Below, piece by piece: positions 1 to 6,531 of a stretch of DNA of 8,641 bases (positions within the stretch are counted from its first letter, which is position 1; each line of letters opens with the position of its first letter). Under the pieces are notes generated by a model. That model saw only the letters and a program-made list of their open reading frames with translations, did no database searches and had not been told where the DNA came from. The stretch comes from an uncultured Oscillospiraceae bacterium (GTDB lineage: Bacteria; Bacillota; Clostridia; Oscillospirales; Ruminococcaceae): the NCBI GenBank assembly GCA_934457235.1, contig CAKSHT010000096.1, positions 1 through 8,641 on the forward strand. Direction: 5' to 3'. The position numbers were made by a program, and so were the translations under genes.

Positions 1-791
1 GCGGTCGCGGTGGTGTATCCGGCTTCGGTACGCAGGCGGGTGCGCTCTTTCTTCTTCATCTTCGCTTCCTCAACATCGAAGCAGCCCTCAGCCACTGCGA
101 GTATTGAGAAGTTTCTGCCGGCGTCGGCGCGCTTCTGGCACGACTGGGCTACCTTATTGATGTCATACGGTATCTCCGGGAGCAGGATAATGTCGGCGCC
201 GCCTGCAAGTCCGCTGTAGAGCGTCAGCCAGCCAGCCTTGTTACCCATTATCTCGATAACCATTACGCGGCTGTGAGAGTTCGCGGTGGTATGGATACGA
301 TCAATTACCTCGGTACCGATATCCACTGCGGAATGGAAGCCGAACGTAACATCAGTGCCGAAAATATCATTATCGATGGTCTTGGGAAGTCCGATGACAT
401 TCAGTCCCTGCTCGGACAGCATATTCGCGGTCTTGTGGGTACCGTTTCCGCCGAGGGTGAACAGGCAGTCAAGCTTGAGATCCTTGTAGGTGTCCTTCAT
501 TTCCTTGACCTTATCGACCTTGTCGTCCTCAATTATCTGCATCATCTTGAACGGAGTGCGCTTGGTTCCGAGTATCGTGCCGCCCTGCGTCAGTATGCCG
601 GAGAAATCTGACGGCTGCATGCTCTTGTATACGCCATGGATAAGCCCGTGATATCCGTCGTGTATCCCGATTATCTCCACCTTGTCATCGCCGAATGCTT
701 CATAGATCGCCTTTGCAGCACCTCTTATCGTAGCGTTGAGTCCAGGGCAGTCGCCGCCGCTCGTGAGCATACCTACTCTAAGTTTTCCCAT
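1..791 (-). CDS. pfkA: 6-phosphofructokinase, 3' end cut off by the window edge
   Basis: This gene encodes a PfkA-superfamily enzyme that phosphorylates fructose 6-phosphate to fructose 1,6-bisphosphate, the committed step of glycolysis, in the cytosol. The first 263 residues are visible; the C-terminal part runs off the left edge. Visible motifs are the N-terminal phosphoryl-donor loop TSGGDCPGLN (residues 10-19), GGNGT (114-118), PKTIDND (136-142, with D140 matching the catalytic base Asp127 of E. coli PfkA), and IEIMGNKAGWL (179-189) in the fructose-6-phosphate region. Gly117 matches position 104 of E. coli, where Gly favours ATP and Asp favours pyrophosphate. Lys137 matches position 124, where Lys occurs in PPi enzymes and in group III ATP enzymes. 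ATP use is therefore the better guess, but it is not certain. The start at 791 is chosen because GGAGG lies 8 nt upstream; an in-frame ATG six codons earlier would put that site inside the gene. It follows the DnaI-like gene by 50 nt, so co-transcription is plausible. Confidence 0.93.
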   Translation of the reverse strand, partial: MGKLRVGMLTSGGDCPGLNATIRGAAKAIYEAFGDDKVEIIGIHDGYHGLIHGVYKSMQPSDFSGILTQGGTILGTKRTPFKMMQIIEDDKVDKVKEMKDTYKDLKLDCLFTLGGNGTHKTANMLSEQGLNVIGLPKTIDNDIFGTDVTFGFHSAVDIGTEVIDRIHTTANSHSRVMVIEIMGNKAGWLTLYSGLAGGADIILLPEIPYDINKVAQSCQKRADAGRNFSILAVAEGCFDVEEAKMKKKERTRLRTEAGYTTAT

Positions 792-817
792 TTCGTTGTC
801 CTCCTGCATTTATTATT

Positions 818-832
818 CCCGGAATATCCGGG
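818..832 (-). other. Short hairpin between helicase loader and phosphofructokinase genes
   Basis: A perfect 6-bp stem (CCCGGA/TCCGGG) with a 3-nt loop lies between the helicase-loader stop codon and the phosphofructokinase ribosome binding site. On the transcribed (minus) strand it is followed by AATAATAAA, not a T-tract, so it does not look like an intrinsic terminator. It could be a processing or stability structure, or chance. No convincing promoter was seen in this 50-nt gap. Confidence 0.35.
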
Positions 833-841
833 CTGTTCCCG

Positions 842-1819
842 TTATGACTTCTTTTTCAGTATCCTGCGTATATCGTTTCCGAAAAACGCCAGAAGATGGA
901 AGCTAAGCAACCGCGAAACTATCTTGTCCTGGTAGTGCTTCTGAAGCTCGCTGGTTCTGTAATTCGTGCTGACTATCATCGGCAGGCCGCGGCTGACGCG
1001 GCTGTTTATCATCTCGTAAAGCAGCGAATCGTAAAGTGGCTTGTCCATCTCGGCTCCCAGGTCATCGAGTATCAGAAGATCGCAGGTCGTGAGCGCGGAC
1101 ATGGTGTCGTTATCGGATTTGCCGTAATACTCATGTTCCAGTATCCGCATAAGCTCCGGTGCGGAGCCGTATATCACGCTGTATCCCTTTTCCATCACCT
1201 TCGACGCTATCGCAAGCGAAAGGTGCGTTTTTCCAAGTCCGGTGGCTCCGGTCATCAGAATTCCCTCGCTGTGCGGAGTGAATTTCTCGGCATAGCTTAC
1301 GCAGTAATTCAGATTGCGCTGCATTATCTCGCGCTCGGATACGTGAAGATCGGGGTTTATAAGGTCGGGATAGAGGTCCGTACGAAAGCTCTCAAACGAC
1401 GAAAGCTCCAGCGGGGAGTTCTCGTTAAGCTCCTTCGCCGCCTCCTCAAGCATGAGCTTCTGGAAGCAGCCGCACCACTTTCCGTCGTGCGTGCCCTTGT
1501 CCTTGCATATCGGGCAGGTGCAGATAGGGTCTAGATAGTTTTCGGGATATCCCGCCCTTTTCAGCAGCTCCGCCATGCAGCGCTGCGTATCGCGGTTGTC
1601 CTTTTCAAGCTTCGCGACTCCCTCGGATACGTCGCCGCCCTGCATTATCAGCATTATCAGCTTGTGCCCGGTCTCCGCCAGCCGCTCGGAAAGCTGCCGG
1701 TACTCCGGGAGCTTGTCGTTTATCTCCTGGCGGCGCAGATCAGCCTGCACCCTGTTATTGCTGCGGCGGCTGTTCAACCGCTCCATCGCAGCGTCAAAAT
1801 AACGCCTGTTTATGCTCAT
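842..1819 (-). CDS. DnaI/DnaC-like AAA+ helicase loader
   Basis: This is a 325-residue ATPase of the DnaC/DnaI family, which delivers the replicative helicase to DNA during initiation or restart. Residues 25-80 look like a charged helical or coiled-coil region. A cysteine cluster follows (C100, C102, C105, C116, C118), resembling the zinc-binding N-terminal domain by which Bacillus DnaI contacts the helicase. The AAA+ part has Walker A GATGLGKTH (191-199), Walker B LLILDDLG (248-255), a sensor-1 STN (284-286) and a likely arginine finger in SRL (302-304). B. subtilis DnaI is about 310 residues, so the length fits. The upstream initiator gene ends 11 nt before this start, and the ribosome binding site GAGAGGGTGA begins at that gene's stop codon, implying translational coupling. 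The partner gene makes DnaI the better comparison than phage or transposon DnaC/IstB-type loaders, but I leave the symbol open. Confidence 0.9.
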   Translation of the reverse strand: MSINRRYFDAAMERLNSRRSNNRVQADLRRQEINDKLPEYRQLSERLAETGHKLIMLIMQGGDVSEGVAKLEKDNRDTQRCMAELLKRAGYPENYLDPICTCPICKDKGTHDGKWCGCFQKLMLEEAAKELNENSPLELSSFESFRTDLYPDLINPDLHVSEREIMQRNLNYCVSYAEKFTPHSEGILMTGATGLGKTHLSLAIASKVMEKGYSVIYGSAPELMRILEHEYYGKSDNDTMSALTTCDLLILDDLGAEMDKPLYDSLLYEMINSRVSRGLPMIVSTNYRTSELQKHYQDKIVSRLLSFHLLAFFGNDIRRILKKKS

Positions 1820-1830
1820 GCGTCACCCTC

Positions 1831-2835
1831 TCACTGGTACTGTCGCCGCAGCTCCTCCATAACATCGTCCATGTCGATAGAAGAATCGCTGGCGGCGGAT
1901 TTTTTCGGCGCAGTCTTGCTGCGGCGATCCTCGGACTCGCGCTTGGCGTCCTCGGTATTATAGATACCGGCGCTGCGCCAGTTTTCAAGTATCTTATTCG
2001 TATAGCTGAAATTCAGACCGCCGGTCTTGTCAAGGGTTATGTTATGCGCGAGGATTATCATGTCCTCGTCAAAACCCCATTCCTCGGTCCATTTCTTTAT
2101 GTAGTTCAGCTGGTTCGGGGAGAATTTCGTTTTCATATCCATCGCGCGGCGTAGGTTCTCCTCAACGCTGAACCGCTTCTCCAGCACAAGCAGGTGCTTG
2201 TCCGCCTCAGACACGGTGCGTATATTCTCGTCCACCCAGTCCTTGGCGACTGCGAGTATGTAATTCGGCGTGGTCTTTCCTACGCGGAAGCAGTATTTCA
2301 GAAGCATTACCGCGACCTCGGCGGGAAGCCCGTAGAAATCCGTCAGCTGGAGCACCATGCGGCTCTCCGCAGTTTTAAGCACGCGACCGTAAAGCGCCTG
2401 CACCTCACGGAACAGGAAATCCACCGCGCTGTCGGTATTTATGCGCTGTGCGATATCCCTGGCGGTGTAAATAACCGCGCCCGCATTGCTGTCCGCGACC
2501 CTGCGCAGACTGGACTGCTTCGGCTCCGCCGGTACGTCCGCGACCTCCGGCAGAAGCTCCTGCGCATTGTCGTCCGTGGGAATAAGCTCCCCCTCGTCCA
2601 TGCGGATTATCCCGCGCTGGAACCAGAACATCGCCGCATCCTCAAGCTCTCCGTCGCGCTTTATGCCGAGCGCTTCCTTGAGGTGATGCTCATCAAAGCT
2701 CTCGCCGCCGTGCCGCAGGAGGTACAGCAGCAGCTTAAGGCTGGCGCCGTCCGCAAGCTTTATATATTTATCAACAACGCTGGAGGGAACTGCAAAAACG
2801 CTGCTCCACACTCCGGCGTCCAGGGAATACTTCAT
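1831..2835 (-). CDS. DnaB/DnaD-like replication initiation protein with two DnaD C-type domains
   Basis: This 334-residue protein belongs to the DnaD/DnaB primosome family of Bacillota, which remodels origin DNA and recruits the helicase loader. Residues about 12-85 look like the winged-helix N-terminal domain, and 90-125 are a proline- and acid-rich linker. Two copies of the DnaB_2 (DDBH2) domain follow. The first spans about 138-215 and ends in YILAVAKDW (192-200). The second spans about 228-300 and ends in YTNKILENW (278-286); both fit the family's Y-x3-I/V-x3-W signature. The tail is charged and ends in an acidic helix. A DDBH1-DDBH2-DDBH2 layout is that of B. subtilis DnaB, and the helicase loader lies immediately downstream as in the Bacillus dnaB-dnaI pair. 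Annotation pipelines would probably call it a DnaD domain protein. The start at 2835 is set by GGTGAG 3 nt upstream and by the promoter at 2870-2898. Confidence 0.88.
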   Translation of the reverse strand: MKYSLDAGVWSSVFAVPSSVVDKYIKLADGASLKLLLYLLRHGGESFDEHHLKEALGIKRDGELEDAAMFWFQRGIIRMDEGELIPTDDNAQELLPEVADVPAEPKQSSLRRVADSNAGAVIYTARDIAQRINTDSAVDFLFREVQALYGRVLKTAESRMVLQLTDFYGLPAEVAVMLLKYCFRVGKTTPNYILAVAKDWVDENIRTVSEADKHLLVLEKRFSVEENLRRAMDMKTKFSPNQLNYIKKWTEEWGFDEDMIILAHNITLDKTGGLNFSYTNKILENWRSAGIYNTEDAKRESEDRRSKTAPKKSAASDSSIDMDDVMEELRRQYQ

Positions 2836-2869
2836 CTGCTCACCTTTATCCTTATAATCATCTGAAACT

Positions 2870-2898
2870 AGTATACCACAAAAACAGCGGTTTTGCAA
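2870..2898 (-). promoter_or_regulatory. Sigma-A-type promoter of the initiator/loader (and perhaps pfk) unit
   Basis: On the minus strand a -35 box TTGCAA (2898-2893) is followed after exactly 17 nt by a -10 box TATACT (2875-2870). TG one base before the -10 box gives an extended -10. Transcription would begin near 2863, leaving an untranslated leader of roughly 28 nt before the start at 2835. It sits in the 88-nt gap after the DUF218 gene, so the primosome genes can be expressed independently of it. Confidence 0.75.
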
Positions 2899-2923
2899 TA
2901 GGATTTTATTTTATTGTCGCCGC

Positions 2924-3700
2924 TCAGAAGTCCCAGTGCATGAACTCGAAAAACAGCGCCGCCAGCTCCCTGATGATATAATTCGGGAACACAAGCGCGC
3001 TGGTCCTGGAAGAATAATGCCCCGTGGATATCCCGACACGGCGGGCGTTAAGTTCCGCGCGGTACTGATGGAAATCGTTCGTGACCACCGCAACTCCGTC
3101 AGATATGCCAAGCTGCTCCAGTATCGGTGCGGAGTTACTGAAATTCTCCGCCGTGGAGGTGGAGTTTTCCTCAGTATAGATACGGCTTTCGGATACTCCG
3201 TGATTGATGAGCCACTGCTTCATGCACTGAGCCTCGGTGATATACTCGCCCCTGCCCTGTCCTCCGGTGACTATCACCGGGATATCCGGGTCGCTGCTGA
3301 TAAGCGGAAGCGCGGCGTCAAGCCGGTTTTCAAGCTCTCCCCCGGCGGACGTGCCGTGCACCTGGCATCCAAGTATCATCACGCATTTCACCTGCTCCAG
3401 CGGTACATCGGAGTACTTCGCCATCATAGCACCGTTATATCCGCATATCCCCAGAAACGCCGCAAGAACCGCGCCCAGAATGCAAAGCGCTACTTTCCCC
3501 GCGATATGCCGCCATGTCCATTTAAGAAACCTGCCAAGCTGTCGCGCGAAAAATCCGCACAGCACGATAAGTAAACCGAGAATAACGCCCAGAAACGTCC
3601 CGGCGTTGAAAAATCCCGGCAGGCATATCCACGCGATGTACACGACGCCTAATGTCATGGCGGCGACCTGCGCCGGGTGTATCCTGTATTTTTTCAACAT
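2924..3700 (-). CDS. YdcF/SanA-type DUF218 membrane protein
   Basis: This 258-residue protein carries the DUF218 domain of the YdcF/SanA/ElyC family, whose members affect envelope or peptidoglycan-precursor metabolism in other bacteria; the precise reaction is not established. Three hydrophobic segments lie at about 11-31, 36-52 and 70-90, anchoring the domain to the membrane. DUF218 motifs follow: MILGCQV (108-114), VTGGQGRGE (144-152), EENSTSTAEN (177-186, the conserved E-x-x-S-x-x-T-x-E-N-like block) and VTNDFHQYRA (206-215). GGAGG lies only 2 nt before the ATG at 3700. The next codon is TTG (3697), at a 5-nt spacing, and could be the real start. The reading frame stays open upstream through a terminator and an inserted repeat, but that part has no ribosome binding site and is not coding. 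No promoter was found close upstream, and a terminator hairpin sits directly before the ribosome binding site. Confidence 0.85.
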   Translation of the reverse strand: MLKKYRIHPAQVAAMTLGVVYIAWICLPGFFNAGTFLGVILGLLIVLCGFFARQLGRFLKWTWRHIAGKVALCILGAVLAAFLGICGYNGAMMAKYSDVPLEQVKCVMILGCQVHGTSAGGELENRLDAALPLISSDPDIPVIVTGGQGRGEYITEAQCMKQWLINHGVSESRIYTEENSTSTAENFSNSAPILEQLGISDGVAVVTNDFHQYRAELNARRVGISTGHYSSRTSALVFPNYIIRELAALFFEFMHWDF

Positions 3701-3711
3701 AACCTCCACAC

Positions 3712-3737
3712 AAAAAGCCCGACTTAATGCCGGGCTT
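3712..3737 (-). terminator. Rho-independent terminator of the 2-oxoacid oxidoreductase operon
   Basis: On the minus strand a 7-bp stem AAGCCCG/CGGGCTT (3737-3731 with 3721-3715), with a 9-nt loop, runs straight into TTTTT (3716-3712), a standard intrinsic terminator. It serves the operon ending at 3921. It is now about 180 nt from that stop codon because of the inserted repeat; without the insertion the gap would be about 6 nt. It also lies 11 nt before the start of the DUF218 gene, so it may cap that gene's leader. Confidence 0.8.
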
Positions 3738-3748
3738 CTGATTTTAAA

Positions 3749-3921
3749 GGCAATACCGCACAAAGATTGTGCGTGTATTGCGCAGTCAGATTTTTCGTCA
3801 GATTGTACAATGAGGACGACGCAAGGCTGACGCCTTGCTAGGACGAATTGTGCAAGATGACGGAAAAGATGCAAGCAAGACACGTGCAAAATCCAATAAA
3901 TGGTCTTTGTGCGGTGTTGCC
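3749..3921. mobile_element. MITE-like palindromic repeat with 18-bp terminal inverted repeats
   Basis: This 173-bp non-coding element begins with GGCAATACCGCACAAAGA (3749-3766) and ends with its inverted copy (3904-3921), which differs at one base. It is flanked by a direct TAAA (3745-3748 and 3922-3925), as expected of a target-site duplication. Inside, the arms continue to pair: 3768-3782 with roughly 3871-3889, and TTTTTCGTCA (3791-3800) with TGACGGAAAA (3858-3867). At the centre is a perfect 7-bp stem GCAAGGC/GCCTTGC with a TGAC loop (3821-3838). About 13 extra bases (3891-3903) sit in one arm. No open frame with a plausible start was found. It has the form of a non-autonomous transposon remnant that folds into one long hairpin in RNA. 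The parent transposase family is unknown to me. Confidence 0.8.
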
Positions 3922-4451
3922 TAAAGTGCCATTCCGATAGCAAGCGCTCTCATATTCGCATCGATGAGATCTGCCTTTTTCGGAGGAATTATCTTTTCGA
4001 GTGTAGGACGTACTGCGTCAATGACCGCTATTCCGGTCTCCTTGAGCAGCTTTCCGACGAGGATTATATTCGCCATTCCGGGGAGTCCGTGCTCAGCTGC
4101 GAGCGCCGTTGACGGAATACAAAAACTGCGGATATCCTTGCGGGTGCACTCCTTTGTCACCAGAGTGCTGTCGATTATCGCAATTCCGCCGGGCTTTACG
4201 CTCTCGATGAACTTGTCGTAGCTCGGACCATTCATTGCGATGAGCACGTCCGGTTCGGTCACATACGGTGAGCCGATCGGCTCATCTCCTACGCATACAG
4301 TGCAGTTTGCGGTACCGCCGCGCATTTCCGGTCCGTAGGACGGGAGCCAGGAAACCTGCTTGTCCTGGTTCATTCCGAGGTACGCCAGGAGCTTCCCGGC
4401 GAACAGTATGCCCTGTCCTCCGAATCCGGCGAGAATAGTTTCAGTTGTCAT
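3921..4451 (-). CDS. 2-oxoacid:ferredoxin oxidoreductase, gamma subunit
   Basis: This 176-residue protein is the gamma-type subunit (POR/KOR/VOR gamma domain) of a CoA-dependent 2-oxoacid:ferredoxin oxidoreductase, which oxidatively decarboxylates a 2-oxoacid to acyl-CoA, CO2 and reduced ferredoxin. The N-terminal GFGGQG (9-14) and [10 protein letters not shown] (38-47, with the RGG typical of the family) are diagnostic. A length near 180 residues is usual for a stand-alone gamma chain. The start at 4451 is preceded by AAGGAGGG about 9 nt upstream and overlaps the stop of the beta subunit gene in an ATGA, so the two are translationally coupled. It is the last gene of the operon. Its TAG stop takes its final G from the first base of the inserted palindromic repeat. 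Substrate class follows from the alpha subunit; VorC or KorC would be the usual names. Confidence 0.92.
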   Translation of the reverse strand: MTTETILAGFGGQGILFAGKLLAYLGMNQDKQVSWLPSYGPEMRGGTANCTVCVGDEPIGSPYVTEPDVLIAMNGPSYDKFIESVKPGGIAIIDSTLVTKECTRKDIRSFCIPSTALAAEHGLPGMANIILVGKLLKETGIAVIDAVRPTLEKIIPPKKADLIDANMRALAIGMAL

Positions 4452-5188
4452 CTTATTGCGCCCTCCTTGAATACTCCAAGCGGATAATAAGGCACCATGT
4501 TCTCTTTCAGCCACTTTATCGCCTCGACCGGAGATAATCCCCAGTTGGTCGGGCAGGTGGAAAGCACTTCGATGATCGAAAATCCCTGCTTGTTTTTCTG
4601 GAATTCAAATCCCTTCCGTATTGCCGCCTTTGCCTTGCGGATATTCGCCGGGTCAGTAACGGTAACGCGCTCCGCCAGCGCAACGCCGGAAAGCGTGGAG
4701 AGCATCTCGCACACTCTCACCGGGAATCCCTCCACATCGGGATTTCTGCCGTAGGGCGTAGTCTGCGTCACCTGACCGGGAAGCGTGGTAGGAGCCATCT
4801 GTCCGCCGGTCATGCCATATGTCGTATTGTTAATGAATATTACTGTGATATTCTCGCCGCGGGTCGCAGCATGTACTGTTTCCGCAGTACCTATCGCGGC
4901 AAGGTCACCGTCGCCCTGGTAGGTGAACACGAACTTGTCGGGATTTCCGCGCTTGACGCCGGTAGCGACTGCGGGAGCACGCCCGTGAGCGGCTTCGATC
5001 ATATCGCAGTTGAAGTAATCATATGCCATTACGGAGCAGCCTACCGGACAAACTCCGATGGTGTCGCCCTCGATGCCCATTTCGTCGATGACCTCCGCAA
5101 CAAGGCGGTGTACGATGCCGTGGGTGCAGCCCGGACAGTAATGAAAAGGCACGTCAGTCAGTGCGTGCGGCTTGTTGAAATCCGGCAT
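4448..5188 (-). CDS. 2-oxoacid:ferredoxin oxidoreductase, thiamine-diphosphate-binding beta subunit
   Basis: This 246-residue subunit binds thiamine diphosphate and carries out the decarboxylation chemistry. The TPP motif is visible as GDGD (92-95) followed 25 residues later by NN (120-121). HGRAPAVATG (68-77) and GMTGGQMAPT (125-134) are strongly typical of KorB/VorA chains. Cysteines in CPGC (18-21) and CPVGC (47-51) lie where related beta subunits bind or flank an iron-sulfur centre, but I cannot assign a cluster from the sequence alone. The start at 5188 has GGAGG 9 nt upstream. A start seven codons earlier would place that site inside the gene. One base separates it from the stop of the alpha subunit gene, and its own stop overlaps the gamma gene. 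Family members are often annotated simply as thiamine pyrophosphate-dependent enzyme. Confidence 0.93.
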   Translation of the reverse strand: MPDFNKPHALTDVPFHYCPGCTHGIVHRLVAEVIDEMGIEGDTIGVCPVGCSVMAYDYFNCDMIEAAHGRAPAVATGVKRGNPDKFVFTYQGDGDLAAIGTAETVHAATRGENITVIFINNTTYGMTGGQMAPTTLPGQVTQTTPYGRNPDVEGFPVRVCEMLSTLSGVALAERVTVTDPANIRKAKAAIRKGFEFQKNKQGFSIIEVLSTCPTNWGLSPVEAIKWLKENMVPYYPLGVFKEGAIR

Positions 5189-5189
5189 A

Positions 5190-6257
5190 TCACTCAGCCT
5201 CCTTTGCAAGGGTCTTTATCTGTTCAAGGATAGCCGAGGGCTTCGGGATAACGCCGCCGGTACGTCCGTAGAATTCTACCGGGACGCGGCAGTCAAGCGC
5301 AAGCTTTACGTCCTCTATCATCTGTCCCATAGACATCTCAACGCACAGAACACGCTTTGCGTTCCTGCATGCTTCGTTTATCTCCTGTACCGGGAACGGC
5401 CAGAGGGTTACGGGACGGAAAAGCCCCGCCTTTATCCCCTGCTTCCGGGCACTGTCAACGGCGGCCTTTGCAAGTCTTGCGACAGAGCCGTACGCGGTGA
5501 CGACCACGTCTGCATCCTCTGTGCGGTACTGCTCGGCAAGGTGAAGCTCCTGCTTAACTGTTTCGTAGCGCGCAAAACGCTCGAAATTCAGCCGCTCCAG
5601 CTCCTCCGCCTGTAAGTACAATGAGTTCACGATGTTATGCTTTCTCTTATTCTTGTGACCCGTGGTAGCCCAGGGCTTTTCGGATGGGTCGTGCTGCTGT
5701 ATCTCGTCGCTGCCGAATACGACAGGCTCCATCATCTGACCGAGAAGTCCGTCGGCGAGTATCATCGCGGGCATTCTGTACTTGTCCGCTTCGTCGAACG
5801 CTCTTCCCATAAGATCCGCCATCTCCTGGACGGAGGACGGCGCGAATACAAGTATCTGGAAGTCGCCGTGTCCCAGCGCCTTTGTCGCCTGCCAGTAGTC
5901 GCTCTGGGAGGGCTGGATTCCGCCGAGTCCGGGACCGCCGCGCATTACATTCACGATAACGCACGGGAGGTCAGAGCCTGCCATGTAGGACACGCCCTCG
6001 CCCTTAAGCGAGATTCCCGGAGAGGAGCTGGAGGTCATGCAGCGTACTCCGGAGCTTGCACAGCCATATACCATGTTTATCGCTGCGATCTCACTCTCCG
6101 CCTGGAGGAACACTCCGCCGACCTTCGGCATACGCTTCGCCATATACGCGGAAATTTCCGTCTGAGGTGTGATAGGATAGCCGAAAAAGCACTTGCAGCC
6201 GGCTCTTATCGCAGCCTCCGCCAGAGCCTCGTTGCCCTTCATGAGATTACGCTCCAT
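5190..6257 (-). CDS. vorB: 3-methyl-2-oxobutanoate (2-ketoisovalerate) ferredoxin oxidoreductase subunit VorB (alpha)
   Basis: This 355-residue alpha chain contains the PFOR pyrimidine-binding domain and a C-terminal domain II. Visible are MKGNEALAEAAIRAGC (6-21), FFGYPITPQTEI (24-35), the TSSSSPGISLKGEG block (75-88) and RGGPGLGGIQPSQSDY (106-121). Further on is a domain II with VVTAYGSVARLAK and the LFRPVTLWPFP strand. This form is the one usually named VorB in Clostridia, acting on branched-chain 2-oxoacids from valine, leucine and isoleucine. A 2-oxoglutarate (KorA) assignment is the main alternative and cannot be excluded by eye. The ATG at 6257 overlaps the ferredoxin gene's stop by one base (TGATG) and has GGAGGTGA ending about 6 nt upstream. 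A GTG immediately before it is a possible alternative start. It belongs to the ferredoxin-alpha-beta-gamma gene string. Confidence 0.9.
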   Translation of the reverse strand: MERNLMKGNEALAEAAIRAGCKCFFGYPITPQTEISAYMAKRMPKVGGVFLQAESEIAAINMVYGCASSGVRCMTSSSSPGISLKGEGVSYMAGSDLPCVIVNVMRGGPGLGGIQPSQSDYWQATKALGHGDFQILVFAPSSVQEMADLMGRAFDEADKYRMPAMILADGLLGQMMEPVVFGSDEIQQHDPSEKPWATTGHKNKRKHNIVNSLYLQAEELERLNFERFARYETVKQELHLAEQYRTEDADVVVTAYGSVARLAKAAVDSARKQGIKAGLFRPVTLWPFPVQEINEACRNAKRVLCVEMSMGQMIEDVKLALDCRVPVEFYGRTGGVIPKPSAILEQIKTLAKEAE

Positions 6258-6478
6258 CACTTGTCACCTCCGTCAGCCCTGATGGTTATTGCACAGTCGG
6301 GGCACATCATCGCGCACATCGCACAGGCGATACATGCGTCGTCATCAATGCATACTGCGGTGTAATAACCCTTTGCGTTGAGCTTCTCATGCGATATCTC
6401 AACGATCTTCTTAGGACATGCGGTAGTGCACAGCGCACATCCCTTGCAGGCTTCAAAGTCCACGTTCATCTTTGCCAT
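6257..6478 (-). CDS. 2x[4Fe-4S] ferredoxin-type subunit (delta) of the 2-oxoacid oxidoreductase
   Basis: This 73-residue protein has two complete CxxCxxCxxxC motifs (C11, C14, C17, C21 and C49, C52, C55, C59) and so should bind two [4Fe-4S] clusters that carry electrons from the TPP site to soluble ferredoxin. Each motif is followed by Pro, as is normal for bacterial-type ferredoxins. Its place directly before the alpha subunit, with a one-base overlap, marks it as the KorD/VorD chain. The start at 6478 gives the usual N-terminus of this subunit, just before the first motif. The ribosome binding site is weak: only an AAAGGGAAA-like purine run precedes it. A 79-nt gap holding two GC-rich hairpins separates it from the upstream ATPase gene. 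The frame stays open further upstream, but that stretch is the hairpin region and has no family resemblance. Confidence 0.92.
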   Translation of the reverse strand: MAKMNVDFEACKGCALCTTACPKKIVEISHEKLNAKGYYTAVCIDDDACIACAMCAMMCPDCAITIRADGGDK

Positions 6479-6496
6479 TTCTGTTTCCCTTTCCCG

Positions 6497-6531
6497 CTCC
6501 GGAGCCCCGGAGTTCCTGCGACCCCGCAGGA
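6497..6531 (-). other. Two adjacent GC-rich hairpins before the ferredoxin subunit gene
   Basis: Two perfect stem-loops stand side by side: CTCCGG/CCGGAG with a 4-nt loop (6497-6512), and TCCTGCG/CGCAGGA with a 4-nt loop (6514-6531). They fill most of the 79-nt gap between the ATPase gene and the ferredoxin gene. Neither is followed by a T-tract on the minus strand, so termination is unlikely. In an mRNA they could protect the downstream part, mark a processing site or set the expression ratio between the two halves of the operon; that role is inferred only. Confidence 0.55.

Noticed and set aside
896..1534. Plus-strand open frame of 212 codons
   Set aside because: It is antisense to the helicase loader gene and shows no motif.
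2194..2865. Plus-strand open frame of 223 codons
   Set aside because: It is antisense to the DnaB-like gene and its promoter, with no domain or ribosome binding site.
2936..3574. Plus-strand open frame of 212 codons
   Set aside because: It is antisense to the DUF218 gene and its translation is basic and motif-free.
3701..3943. An open frame extending the DUF218 protein by 81 residues at its N-terminus
   Set aside because: It passes through the inserted palindromic repeat and the terminator, overlaps the gamma subunit stop and has no family resemblance; GGAGG lies at the downstream start.
5637..6365. Plus-strand open frame of 242 codons
   Set aside because: It lies wholly opposite the VorB and ferredoxin genes, has no ribosome binding site and no recognisable domain: a shadow of GC-biased codon positions.
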